Assembly (NCBI GenBank): GCA_033030425.1
Contig: JAUFSD010000009.1
Coordinates: forward strand, 806,001 to 870,000
Direction of reading: 5' to 3'
DNA from: Verpa conica
Taxonomy: Eukaryota > Ascomycota > Pezizomycetes > Pezizales > Morchellaceae
DNA length: 64,000 bases
Shown here piece by piece: positions 1 through 11,128 of the stretch. The notes under the pieces are model-generated. The model searched no databases. It had not been told where the DNA came from and was given only the letters and a program-made list of their open reading frames with translations. The translations under genes and the position numbers were made by a program. Numbering within the stretch: position 1 is the first letter of the stretch; the number at the start of each line of letters is the position of its first letter.

Positions 1-942
1 TATAAATGATGCACGGGTGATGCAGGTTATTCAAAGGTGTAGGGAGTATACAAGGAGGTTTGAGAACGATAAGAACCGATACGAGCAAGAAGCGGAAGTT
101 AAGGCCGCCGAAGCTCAAAAAAAGGAAAGTAGGGAAACAGAAAAAAAAAAGCGCGAAGAGCAAGGAAATAAAAATGGTAGGCCATATTCCCACTATACTA
201 CTACGATACATAATTTACAATTAAAACTCAGTCCGATGTCAGAAACCATCCCATCCACTAACCTCGATATCTCAAATTCTTGATCTTACCGACATAACCA
301 CTCCTTTCGTCAACCGAAACTATCACATATTCTGCCGCGTAATCGACTACCTCCCCAAAAATTTAGAGGACTTCTCCGTTCCTTCAGAGAACCTAGACAA
401 AGATCATTATGAAACATCTACCAAAGCTTGGGTATGGCGCTTCGCACTATTAGTCGAAGGAAATGATGGCGCATCGATGCGGCTCATAGTCGAGGGGAAG
501 GACGCAGATCATCTACTTAATTCAGACGCGGTTGAGTAAGTAACCTAAGTAGATCTAATCCGAGCTAAAGCTAATCACAAGTAATAGCCTTCGCAAAGAT
601 AATCGTGCTCTCCGAAACCTCCGTGAAAAACTCTTCGTTCTCTGGGGAAATCTCGAAGAATACAACACCCAGCGCCGGCTCAAAGCAGATCAGTCACGGA
701 AAAGAAAACGACCCCGCCGTAGTAACGCTAAAAAGAGATGCGAAACTGACGAGCTCGGCAAACAGATAATTAAAAACCCCGACTCTAACCCCGACGCCGA
801 TGACAGTGATGAAGATGATGAGGATGACGAAAAGGATAGAGGACGTGGGAAGATGTTTCATGCTTGTGTCAAAGAATATGGTGTTCAAGTTGGAGGCAGC
901 TGGAAGAGGGTACATAAATTATTCGGGACAGTTATTTTATAG
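1..942 (+). CDS. POT1: Telomere end-protection protein Pot1, C-terminal part (5' end outside window)
   Basis: Pot1 binds the single-stranded telomeric G-strand through OB folds and caps chromosome ends. Only the C-terminal part is visible. Exons read 1(2)-176, 232-535 and 588-942, with introns 177-231 and 536-587; the stop is at 940-942. After a charged lysine/glutamate-rich linker the protein shows 'NYHIFCRVIDYLP', 'VWRFALLVEG', then 'LREKLFVLWGNLEEY' and near the end 'CVKEYGV' and 'LFGTVI'. I recognise this order from the C-terminal region of fungal Pot1 proteins. A lysine/arginine and acidic stretch separates the last two blocks. For the second intron an AAG six bases upstream would also keep frame, adding two residues. 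The identification rests on remembered motif order, so a related OB-fold protein is the main alternative. Confidence 0.78.
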
Positions 943-1425
943 ATGTTAGCTTTTTCTTTTCTTTCTTATTTGCTAAGTGTTTATGAGGTGCATATGAAAT
1001 CTTCTTTGAAGCGTCTGGTGGTTAGTGAAGTGGCAGTGTCTAGTTCGAGTTCAAGATTCGAAGAAAGCAGCACGTCTTACAAAGGACTCTTATAATTAGT
1101 ATACGGTCCAAATTATTTGGTTTATAATATAGTACTTTATCCATAATACATCCATGGTATTTTACTCATCTAAAATACTCGGAGGGTTGATAAAATAGGG
1201 AGTGGTCATAACATATTACTCGTACGTCTCGAGCAATAGTGGGGACCTCTTCTTGTGCCTACCCTACGTGAACCGAGTTAGGTACCTCCTAGGCATGTTT
1301 ATCCCAGTCGTGTTCGAAAGTCCTGGCACCCCAAGTTATTTCGAGCATTACAACTTAGCCCCTGCAGATAAAGTGATCCAGTAAACTAGTAACAAAAACT
1401 CAGACACTATTCTATTGCATTATGA

Positions 1426-1677
1426 TATACCGTATTAACTGTGGAGAACGAAAATTGCACTTGAAGGTCCAAAGAAAGTGTGGCTGGAAGATCTTACTAG
1501 GAGTAGCTTAGTATCTGCAGTTTTCACTACTTGATACACTGACAAGACATTTTACTTGGTTTTCTTTGCTATATTGGGGGTAGTGGCTGCCTTGTATGAG
1601 TAAATGTTTAGGCTTGTTTCACCACTTCTTATTTCAACCACTAAGTGCAATTTTCGTTCTCCCCAGTTAATACGGTA
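1426..1677. repeat. Short inverted-repeat element, about 35-bp arms
   Basis: Left arm 1426-1462 contains 'CGTATTAACTG' followed by 'GAGAACGAAAATTGCACTT'. Right arm 1643-1677 is its near-exact reverse complement. The arms enclose about 180 bp without coding potential. This is the form of a miniature inverted-repeat transposable element (MITE) or foldback relic. Confidence 0.6.
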
Positions 1678-1985
1678 GTACCCTATTGTTTCAGCTTTTG
1701 TAAAGCAGTATGCCTGGTTGTAATAGAAGTACCCCCTTCCATAAACACAAGTGTTTTTTACTTTTTGAAAAATAAGTGATCCAAACAAGAAACAAAAAAT
1801 AGAAATGTCTTATTTATGATATAGGAAGCCATTGCGCATAGGGGACCCCTTAAAAGTGTCATAGGAAGTCTGTACTGACCTAAAAGTAGAAATTCTACAG
1901 AAGTGAATTATGTACCCATGGATATGAGAATTATCTAAATTGAACCTATATATTCTTTCTTTTTCAGCATCCAAGGTTTCATGTA

Positions 1986-2461
1986 TAACGTATTCGACCG
2001 GGTAGTGCGTCAGACCGGGAAGTGAGTCGCATAGCAACACAGCAAAAAACACTAAAACATCAACCCACCAGCTACTATAGCCATGGTAGAATACACCTAG
2101 ATTTCTCTTTTGGGAGGTAGTATTGGCAAGGGTTATTTAAGGCCCAAAGTCTAGGCCCAAAGTCTAGGGAAAATTTTCTCAAGATTTCATTGCTTTTAAT
2201 TGTTCCATAAGGTCTCCATACAAATATTTATATGGGCTCATAAGTTAGAAGAGATTTTAACCAAATTATATGGTAAAAGTTTCTCTTAAAGTAGGATTAT
2301 TATCTCCCAAGAGAGACTATATTTACTATTAACTAATATCATAATATAGTGGTGTTTTGAACATGCTATTCAGTTGGAAATTCTTGGGATTTTGGTGTTT
2401 TTTGCTGCATTGCTATGTGACTTACTTCCCGGTCTGACGCACTACCTGGTCCAATACGTTA
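1986..2461. mobile_element. MITE-like element with about 70-bp terminal inverted repeats
   Basis: Arm 1986-2057 (containing 'GTGCGTCAGACCGGGAAGTG') is the reverse complement of 2391-2461 with only a handful of mismatches. The interior of about 330 bp has no open frame of note. It sits inside a weaker outer inverted repeat: 'GTGTTCGAAAGTCCTGGCAC' near 1311-1330 recurs in reverse complement at about 2520-2541. This suggests nested insertions. No transposase is visible, so the element would be non-autonomous. Confidence 0.65.
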
Positions 2462-2808
2462 GTCACTGCTTTATATTTTTCAATTGTTGTTGGGCATGAT
2501 ACTCAAAAAAGAAAGAGGGGGTGCCAGGACTTTTCGAACACGGCTGACCACCTGGTGGGGGCCAAAGAGAAGTCCTGGTTTTTTTATTGGCCAAAAGTAT
2601 TACCACTAGCAAATAATAGACCTGACTGGCTAAAGATCACAAAGACTTTATTCGAGAACCCTTTATTATTGGCTATTTGTCATTGACTAAACAATTGCAC
2701 TGCCACTTTGGGGGGCAGCATTTTTCACTGGACTATGGGATAGATCTTTCCCACATGTTGCTTTCCCTTAAGAGCTAGTATATATATTCAAACTTCTACC
2801 CCACCCAG

Positions 2809-4661
2809 CTAAGTTTCAGTTCTCTGAATGATATCAACAATCTTCCCCTTTCTCTTGTCTATTTTCTTCTCCAATTTCTCTACAGCAACCAACTTGCTGA
2901 AATTCGGACATACAATATATTTCCCCTTCACCTGCCCTAATGAGAAAGCCGCGCCCTTCTGTTTCCCTTTCTCGTCAACGTCCTGCTCTCCCCACGGTGA
3001 ATTTTGTTTAATTATGACCGCCTCTTGCAAGAATCCCATCGTAGAACCTCTGTTGACATCAAACTCGATCGGACCACCCTCCCCGTCCGAGGAACCCCAA
3101 AGGATAGAAATACGCCCAGACTTGTGGATACGTAGTTTCCCAGCTAGTCCAGACGGTGGAAATGATTCGAGGAGAGCTTGTTGAGCCTTTGTAGAGATCA
3201 TTTTTTGCTTTGGCGATACAAGGACCGAGTTTGTGGCGCCTCCGTCAGGAACAGATGGGGCTAAGACAAATTCCTCCTTGGTGAGGGAGACGAGTTGAGG
3301 GAGGATTTCAGGGAATTGAAAACAGAAGATCTGATTATCTACCTCCGTGTTTGTTTTCTCGGGGCTTACGATACCGAATTTCTAGGATGAGGGGTTAATG
3401 CAAATCCTAGCGTAAGAAGAGAGGGACTACACTGACCATTTCAGTATCCTCCGGGTCGATTTTGACACCAGTGAAGTCACCAATCATTTCCCTTAAGGTG
3501 GCCTGTCGATCCAGTTCCTCCATCTCTACCTCCTCTTTGAACTGTTGGCCTAGAATTTCCGAGTCTGGTTTTGTGGCTTTTGGTGTTGGTGGGGATAAAG
3601 GTGGTGAGTCAAGATCGGGAAGACCCATATATTCATCTACAGGCTCATCTTTGATTTTGATAGATGTTTCGAACTCCACTTTACTCGTTCCCTTCTTTAC
3701 ACCTTTGTCTGTCGTTGAGCTTGAATCAGTGTTAACTGAAGACTTCAGTTCGAGATGTTGGCTCCTAGGAACTCTAAGGGGTGCTCCAGCGCCCCATGGC
3801 TTGTCGTCGTCATCCATTTCCTGGTCGCCATCATCCTTAGGTTTCCCTTCTGATTCATCGAGATACCCGATAAATTCAATATCTACTCGGGCATCATCTG
3901 AGTCATCTGAAGACGAATAATGGATCTCTTTGCCATCCTCGGTCTTTATCTTTGATTTCTTGCCGACTCTAGCTGCGCCCGAACATATTGATCTTTGGTG
4001 CTTTGTGAAGTTGGATCCGCGCTCGATGGCGCCCTCTTTACGCCGACCTAGAAATATTCCAAAATTTTAGAGACAAATAAAAACAAATTGATAAGGTTGC
4101 TTTCAATGGAATATAATATAAAATAAAGTGTCATATACCACTATCAACACTCCCCAATGCGAATGGCCCAGATGCTGTGGCAAGGGCATGGCCAGAGTAA
4201 CCATCTCTCCCCCTACCACTTCCGCCCCTAGAACCACGGCTGCCCCGTGCCCCGCGAGTTTTGTACTCATATGACGCCGGTGTAGCTGAAGCTTCAAACT
4301 TTGCCGCAATTGCATCTCGCTCCCTTATTGCTAAAAAATTAGCACAAAGAGATCTATTGAAAGAAAATAACTAATTGAGCCCGCACTCTTTAGTTTTCCT
4401 TGCTATAACCTTTGGTTTAAACTTCAGCCCGCTTGAGCCCCGCATAGCCCCAATAGGCGGTTTCGGTTGTGGAGCAAGACTATCTAATCTTCCAGGCGGT
4501 GGGGCATGGGTAATAGGTACAGCAGGGGCAGGTTCTGTGGTCCCTACAGCTGGTGTAACTATCCCCATTGAAGGTTGTATGGTTTCTCCAGAGGGTTCTC
4601 CTGTAGCGGCACCCCTCCGTCGGGCTACAGGATTTGGTGCTGCTTTGAGTCTGGGGGGCAT
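2809..4661 (-). CDS. RPC53: RNA polymerase III subunit Rpc4 (C53)
   Basis: Subunit of the Pol III C37/C53 module that acts in termination and reinitiation in the nucleus. Exons: 4661-4387, 4323-4139, 4047-3437, 3381-2809; 547 residues. The N-terminus carries the family block 'LKFKPKVIARKTKEERDA'. It is followed by a Gly/Arg/Ser-rich 'RGARGSRGSRGG' tract and 'ATASGPFALGS', a long acidic disordered middle, and the conserved C-terminal region: 'QIFCFQFPEILP', 'AGKLRIHKSGRISI' and 'AAFSLGQVKGKYIVCPNFSKL'. The first intron needs an AAG acceptor at 4324 to give 'TKEERDA'; the nearby TAG puts the frame out. The start at 4661 gives MPPRLKAAPN, and upstream in-frame sequence is less family-like. Confidence 0.9.
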
Positions 4662-5696
4662 CTTTGTTGTGGTTTTGGAGTAGGTCTCGTTTTGTATGAC
4701 TAGGTTCTGAGTGATGTTGTAATAGATTTTTGAATGACGCGAAGTCACGGGTATGGGGCGTGCATAGACCGGTTCGATTTTTACGGTCACAGCCACACAA
4801 CTTCCAACATCTCATATATTTGATCTGGACCTTACAAAACCCTGGGTTCTTCGCAGAGAATATACTACAGGAAAATTTGCTAGCCTTGAAATATACCTTT
4901 ATATTCTGTGCTTATTGTGAAATGGGCGCCAAATGTGTCAAAAATGAATTTTCCCTACGGTGGTAAAAGTATAGGTCAACATGCCGGAATACAGTATAAA
5001 ACCAGACTACCTTTCTTGAATAATATGGTCCACAATAGCCCATTAGTGGGCTTACACAAATATCTCGTGAATACTTGTCCCTCTAATCTTAACCTAGGCC
5101 TTACCTTTTCCCTTTAGAGGGATTAAAACAATTATTTCAGAAATAAAAGTTTTAAGTAGTGCTTCACACATTTCGATTGGTAAACTTACACATGCACATT
5201 ACACGTAAAATAATAAAATCTTTTGATTGTGGACTATCATAGTATTCTAGACAGGCAATCCGGTTTTATACTATATTCTAGCATGTTGATCTATACTTTT
5301 ACCAGCAGTGGGAAATTAAATTTGACACATTTGCTCTTCCATATACCCTAAATTGTGGGCAATACATTTTCAATCCATACTACTGTGTGTGTATTGTCTT
5401 TAATGAGATTTGTTTAACGAGATCAAAATTGTTTAGATAGACAGAAATTAAAACGAGACCTGAGCTATACGTGACTACATTGTTTCTTAACCCCCGAGAT
5501 CTCCAAGTATTACGAGCTTAAAACACACCTCACTTCTCACCGTTATGTGTCATAACTTTTACTTATAGCAAAGTATATAGATCATTAATGAGTATTTACA
5601 GCCCAAATATTCGAAACTCCTACCCTGACTTTTCATATATACAGTGAGGTCTATAGAAACTCCTCGATAAAGAGACGCTTGCCACAAAGATCTGTT
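4662..5696. other. Spacer between RPC53 start and RRP9 end
   Basis: Contains the inverted-repeat element at 4926-5334 and the RPC53 promoter (from 4662 upward). Apart from these I see no gene, RNA or ordered repeat. Confidence 0.55.
4926..5334. mobile_element. MITE-like element, about 75-80-bp inverted repeats
   Basis: Left arm 4926-5005 and right arm 5260-5334 are reverse complements with scattered mismatches; both contain the core 'GGTAAAAGTATAG' or its complement. They enclose about 250 bp of AT-rich sequence without coding potential. No transposase is present. Confidence 0.7.
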
Positions 5697-7544
5697 TTAC
5701 TTGACCTCTTCCATCTCATTATTGACCGCTTTATCTTCAAAAGCTTTCTTCTCAACCTCCATCACCATCCCTCCATTCCTACCTTTAACCTTCATCCACC
5801 TCCCCATCTTCACTTCCTGACCAGTTCCTGCGCAAATGACTAAGCTCTCCTCCCCTTTTTCTCCTCTCTCAAAAACCGCGAGGCCATTTACTACTCCTCT
5901 CACAATCTCCCTCCCTTCTTCACTATCCTTAGTTGTATCCTCGTAGTTTGAAGAAATTCCAACAGCACAGACCCTCTCTAGCTTCTTTTTGTCTGCTGAG
6001 ATTTTCCAGACACGGACATAACCATCCCAGGATCCGGAAAATATTAGATCAGAGTAAGGGATTGCAGAAAGGGCGGTGATGTAGCGAGGCTGCGGAGGGC
6101 AGGGCGGGTTTTTGTAAGGGTTTGTTTCAGCTGACGATTGTTCTGGTGTTGGGCCAGGGTTAATACCGTGGGCATGGTAGATAGTATTAACAGGCTTCTT
6201 CTTATGCACTGACCAGAGACATATATTTCTGTTTTATGAGGTTAGTAGAGACTGAATAAAATAGATGTGAGTTCTATACCCATTATCACTGCCGGTAACA
6301 AAGTACTCGTCATCGATCATTGCTACACAGTCTATGCTTCCCTCCTCATACTTCTCATTACCATTCTTATCCTTCTTTGACTTCTTTGAGTCCCCTCCGC
6401 TACCACGAAACACGAGCTGGGTTTCATCTACTATTTTCCACAATCTTGCCGTACGGTCTCTGGCACCGACAGTAACACAACGTTCAGCATTCAAAGCAGT
6501 AATCCCAGTGACTTCATCTTGATGTCCAAATAATGTTTCAACATATGCCAATTCATCCAAGCTCCATAGCTTTACCGTACGGTCACTTGAACATGAATAA
6601 AGCTGATTTGTTCCTCGCCGAAATGCCAACCCATTTACCGCCGCTCGGTGATGCTTAAAGACTTTCAAAATGTTTAGATTTACCGCGTCCCAGACTATCA
6701 TTCGGCCATCTTTACCACCGGTAACAACAAATTTCCCGTCTTGAGATGCGACAACACAGAGGATAACGTCAATGTGTCCATTGAATTCGATATCCTGCTT
6801 CTGACCGCCACGGGAGTAGAGAAGTCGTTTTGGCTTTTTTGCAGGCGTAAAATTTCTGGTAGCTGGTGGAGACGGGTAGGTCGGGAGAGCCCATTTGACC
6901 AGATAGCGATCTTTAGTTACAGTGTAGATGTGGGGATTGCAAGCAGCAATTGAGGTAGTTGTACCACAATCCATGCGGAAAAGAGTAGACGAAGCGGTAG
7001 TGAAAGAGAATTGTGATGCTAGGTGGCGGTAAATTTTTCCTTTCTCTTCAGCCTGAAATTCGGAAACTACATTAGCTTTAGAGGTGGCATAAGTAGTGGG
7101 TATACATACAACACTCTCTCTAAGACGATCTGCAATGATATCACGATCTATATCCACTGCGTCAAACCCTACTTCGTCTAGATATTGAATCTCAGCATTA
7201 GAAAAAACCCCAGGATAAATTACAATTGCAGGCATACTATTTTCTTCTCTCAGATTATCCAGATACTGCTGGGCCAACCTCAATCGCTTCTCTGCTGCAG
7301 TCTCTCCTTCAAATTCGTCATCCCCACCATTTTCACTCCCATCCTCTGTAGCTCTGACTTTTCCATCATCAATTTCCCCCTCTGACTCGCTGGATATATC
7401 ATTGTCTATATGATTCCCTTTCTTACCGCCAGGCCTGCCGTGAATATAGTTTCCTCTGATTTTTTGGGGTTTACCTACAAAGGCAAGACCTTCGCTGCGT
7501 TTCCGTTTTTTGACCGTATTTGGCACTGTGAAGAAAGATGACAT
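5697..7544 (-). CDS. RRP9: U3 snoRNP component Rrp9 (U3-55K), WD40 protein
   Basis: Binds the U3 snoRNA box B/C region in the nucleolus and helps cleave pre-18S rRNA. Exons 7544-6280 and 6228-5697, with a 51-bp intron; 598 residues. The N-terminus is basic and disordered ('PNTVKKRKRSEG'), then acidic. It is followed by the family helix 'AAEKRLRLAQQYLDNL' and 'IADRLRE...GKIYRHLASQF', which sets Rrp9 apart from other WD40 proteins. WD repeats follow from about residue 180: 'FVVTGGKDGRMIVWDA', 'LYSCSSDRTVKLWSL', 'VTVGARDRTARLW', 'FVTGSDNGNICLWSV' (across the splice junction) and 'IFSGSWDGYVRVWK'. The join restores the unbroken blade. The C-terminal tail is acidic. Confidence 0.92.
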
Positions 7545-7806
7545 GATCTTTTACAGATATTTTCGCAGTGCGGCTGGGAATGGCGTTGCTGATTGAAGAT
7601 TGGGTGCTCAGCACCGCGTAAATATTTTTTCCCAGGTAAAAAACCTAAATGCTTGGCACCTAGCTTAATTTGTTTTGGGGTACACCAGGTACTAGGCCGG
7701 GTAAGCAGTAGCTGACAAAATAATTGACAAAAAAAACCATAGTGCCGGAAAAAGTGTACCAAGCTAAGGGAGCATGCAACAGTCTTAGTATTCAGTTAAA
7801 AATATA

Positions 7807-8161
7807 TATGTTCTAGCCCGTTGGGGGGACGTGCCTATCGGGGGGACGTCCTCTCAACGGGCAATCTGGTACCTGTTGGAGGGACACCCATGGGCAAGCC
7901 AACAAAGTATAGCTCAATCAATCCAGGCACACTCAAAAGAATAAAAACAATAGCTAGAAAATATGAATCTATCTTGAGTTATATTGAGAATTTTTTAGAT
8001 TTTATATTATGATTTATTGTATTTGTAAGGGGTTGGAGGTTTTTTTCTGAGTGTTTTTTTTTTAGCCAGGGCTTTTTGTACGTTGTTGCCCATACAAGGG
8101 ACGTAGGCCCATATAGAGGGCGTCCTCCCGATAGGCACGTCCCCCAACGGGCCAGAACATA
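7807..8161. mobile_element. MITE-like element, about 45-bp inverted repeats
   Basis: Left end 7807-7851 contains 'CCCGTTGGGGGGACGTGCCT'. Right end 8116-8161 contains 'AGGCACGTCCCCCAACGGG'. The interior is AT-rich and non-coding. The right end directly abuts the next element, which suggests nested or serial insertion. Confidence 0.7.
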
Positions 8162-8872
8162 TACTCGTGTCAGGGCTAAAGTATTGAGACGCACTGAAAA
8201 GGGAAATATCACAATTGCACAGACCCGTGACGCAACCAAACACAGCAAAAAACAGCGAAACACGGTGGTACTCGCCTAAAATAAAGTCTGTCAATGTTTT
8301 ATGTTGCAACACAACTACCGTATAAACTGGTGAGACTCATAATGACGCTAAGAGGTTGAAATAAGAAGTGGCGTAGCTACTTATCTAGAAAAAGCAGTCC
8401 CTATGTCATGCCATGATGTGGCGCTGAGGCGCAGGTGGCTTGCTTATGAAGACTTGGCACACTAGTAGCTAGATATATCTTCTCTCCTGATAACGAGAGA
8501 AGATCATCATTATACATCTTACATTCAATTCTCTCCTCTTTAGAAGAAGAAGTGCCTTTCGTGCCAAGAGAGCTGAGTGTGTTCTGACACCCTACCCCCA
8601 AGTTAGCAAAGAAAGGCGAGTGAAATCTCTTCCTTGGTGTAGCGAGTGGCAAAGACAGTGCTGCAGACCCATTCACAGTAAGATCATCAGCCACACTTTG
8701 TTTGGACGTCTTAGCGCCATTATGAGTCTCGCCAGTTTATACGGTATATTCCTATAAAAGTACAAAAAGTATCGACAGACTTTATTTTTAGGCGAGTAGC
8801 AACAGAGCAAAACAGTGACTCAGATCCGTGACAGCCTGGTCTGTCCCAATACTTTAGCCCTGGCACGAGTAT
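8161..8872. mobile_element. Foldback/MITE element with long (about 170-190 bp) inverted repeats
   Basis: Sequence from 8161 to about 8355 ('ACTCGTGTCAGGGCTAAAGT' and onward) is the reverse complement of about 8700-8872 ('ACTTTAGCCCTGGCACGAGT'). Matches are interrupted by small indels; 'GAGACTCATAATGACGCTAA' near 8331 pairs with sequence near 8710. The unpaired centre, about 8356-8699, holds an open frame on the minus strand (8694-8401, 97 codons, Ser/Leu/Ala-rich) that matches no family I know. Confidence 0.7.
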
Positions 8873-9039
8873 AGTCGCACCTCGGTGCCGGGTGCCAAGA
8901 ATTCAGATGATTTCATACGGAATAGCAAGTTTTTACAAAGAATCCGAGATAGAAAATTTATTTTGCAGTAGAAAAAATGTTTTAGGCAGGATATTTCGTC
9001 GAGACAGCAAATGATCCGGCATAGCGAGGTGCGACTATA
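8871..9039. mobile_element. Small Tc1/pogo-type MITE, about 23-bp inverted repeats
   Basis: Ends are 'TATAGTCGCACCTCG' at 8871 and 'CGAGGTGCGACTATA' ending at 9039, 169 bp apart. The interior is non-coding. The terminal sequence resembles the ends at 28253-28382, 29284-29451 and 29649-29670, so these look like one superfamily of non-autonomous copies with TA-flanked ends. Confidence 0.65.
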
Positions 9040-9821
9040 ACCTAGAAAAATAAACCTAAAATTTATAGTTAGAGGGTAAATCAAAGTAACTAGACCCCTT
9101 TCATGAATATTAAGGTCAAAACAGCAACCAATAGGCTAAATTTGCTGTTCATATACCGAAATATAATCTGTATTGATTGCACTTTATACCTACATGTACT
9201 AGGGGGTGGGGGAAAGTCTAGCGGTGCAGTGGCTGGCCTAGAGATATTTCCTCGACTACCTCCTAGGCCCCTCTTTTACACGAGACTAGAAGTTCAATAT
9301 GCCGGGGAAGGGGCCTTAAGGGCAGTAGATAGACTTTATCCTAGAGAGAAGATGTAAATACCCCGGGTCTATATCAAAGTACTAGCCACAGCTACACCAC
9401 CCGATCACCAGACTTTCCCCTGCCCCCTAGTACATGAAGCCCTGGTGCCAAGGCGTTACATTCCCCCTTAGCTTGGTACACCATACATCCAATCTCTTCG
9501 TAGGGCCTAAACCTCTATTGAAGAAAAGTAGTCCCGCACACACAGCACACAGCACCGCAGCACGAATTCTTTACCTTGAGAATTAACTCGAAAGCCATCA
9601 ACAATAATACCAGCGACAAATCAACAGCAACACAGAAAACACCAGTCCACCCGCTTCCCCCAGGTAAGTCAACAAACAGCTTTTTGAATCCTCCTTACCT
9701 TTTCTTGACGTCCGCCACAAGAAAAGAAAGGCGGACACTCAAATGGCTGCCCCGAATGACTGACGAAATCTGCGACTTTGCGCGCTACAAATTATAGTAA
9801 ACAGCTACTTAAACTGCTAAA

Positions 9822-10534
9822 ATGGTCAAGACTTCCGTTCTCAACGACACCCTCAACGCCATCAACAATGCCGAGAAGGCCGGTAAGAGACAGGTTCTCA
9901 TTAGACCCTCCTCTAAGGTCATCGTCAAATTTTTAAGCGTCATGCAGAAGCACGGTATGTTTTGTCTAGATCCTAGACCCTACTCTAAGGGATAGATATT
10001 CACAAATGTCGATTATCCTTTTTATATCCTTTTTCCCCGGGTTGATAACTAGACGAAACGTCTCGCCTCCTCCACGACCTTTGTCCTTTAAGTACCCGGA
10101 AAATCAAAACCCATGCGCTGGATCTTACACGTTTCCTTTTCCTGAAATTTTAAACTTGAATCTATGGGCCATGAAACGTTTAATCCAATGCAACATACTA
10201 ATATTGAATCAATTTTAGGATATATTGGCGAGTTTGAGGAAGTCGATGACCACCGCTCTGGCAAGATCGTTATCCAGCTTAACGGCCGCATCAATAAGAC
10301 TGGATGCATTTCTCCTCGTTACCCGGTCAAGATTACCGACTTTGAAAAGTGGGTCGTCAGGCTCTTGCCTTCGCGTCAGTTCGGTTACATCGTCCTGACC
10401 ACCTCTGCTGGTATCATGGACCATGAAGAGGCCAGGCGTAAACACGTTGCCGGAAAAATCATCGGGTTGTGAGTAGTTATTACCAGACCTCATAGCTTTT
10501 GTACTAATTTGATGTTCTTTGTAGCTTCTACTAG
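9822..10534 (+). CDS. RPS22: 40S ribosomal protein uS8 (Rps22/S15a)
   Basis: Small-subunit protein uS8, bound to the 18S rRNA central domain. Exons 9822-9954, 10219-10468 and 10525-10534 give 130 residues, the standard length. The protein begins '[20 protein letters not shown]', continues '[21 protein letters not shown]' and ends '[12 protein letters not shown]'. The last exon encodes only the final F-F-Y and stop; reading through instead would end '...IIGL', which the family never shows. Intron 1 is 264 bp, four to five times the usual size in this window (see findings). Intron 2 is 56 bp. A pyrimidine/purine-rich leader precedes the start. Confidence 0.97.
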
Positions 10535-11128
10535 GCTCAACACTGGGGGTTCAAGGGATAAGCGTATACATACAACAACAATGTGGAATAATTAAAAAAT
10601 GGTTCTGTTTCAAAAATGGAAAAGGGCAATGTAAATTCTAGATCAATGGAGTTCATGACTATTTACTGTAGGACGGGGTTTTTGATGCTTAATAAATAGG
10701 GATCTCAAGAAGCTTTTGTCAATTGTGTGGTAGTTATTTGTCTTACGTTGCACACAGTATATAGGTGTCGTGGCGCAGCACTCCAATGTCACGTGCGATG
10801 TTCCTGTTATTACAGCTTAGGCGTAGTGTAGGGCACTGATAGTTGGAGCCGGAGCCTCAACCTCAACATTGAATCTACATATGTACTTGAAACTTTCTAG
10901 AACTATTTCTATAATTGCGTCTCTATGCGGTCAAAGCTTCACATCATTTGCGGGTAATATTATAACTTCAGCTTCCATCTCATATACTTAAGCTTAACCT
11001 ATACTTAGAGTGCTCCAACTCCGGTACATACCGCTGTTGACACCGTGACATCTATTGAACTTCCACAGCCGTGCTCGAGCATCCGTTACCCCCGCTTATA
11101 CAAAGTCCGAACATACGGACATAGAATA
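10535..11128. other. Spacer between RPS22 and RIC1
   Basis: Contains the RPS22 3' region and the RIC1 upstream region. No gene, RNA or strong repeat is seen. A non-ATG frame runs into RIC1 from 11045, but the family start is the ATG at 11129. Confidence 0.5.

Larger units (their letters stand above)
943..2808. other. Gene-free spacer with inverted-repeat relics
   Basis: No coding region could be supported here. Short open frames such as 1202-1384, 1552-1788 and 1810-2052 lie inside or across the inverted repeats and have no family motifs. The rest is AT-rich sequence between POT1 and RPC4, which converge on this interval. Confidence 0.6.
7545..9821. other. Transposon-dense spacer plus RPS22 upstream region
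   Basis: Holds at least three abutting inverted-repeat elements (7807-8161, 8161-8872, 8871-9039; separate entries). From about 9040 to 9821 there is only the RPS22 upstream and leader sequence. A GTAAGT at about 9663 inside the leader could be a 5'-UTR intron donor, but I could not settle the matching acceptor. Confidence 0.5.

Noticed and set aside
1202..1384. Plus-strand 60-codon frame in the first spacer
   Set aside because: Overlaps an inverted-repeat arm repeated at about 2517-2546; no motifs.
2828..3184. Plus-strand open frame of 118 codons
   Set aside because: Exactly antisense to the conserved C-terminal exon of RPC53; no family motifs in this direction.
8401..8694. Minus-strand 97-codon frame as a real gene
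   Set aside because: Low-complexity, in the centre of a foldback element, with no intron signals or homology I recognise; kept only as a finding about the element.
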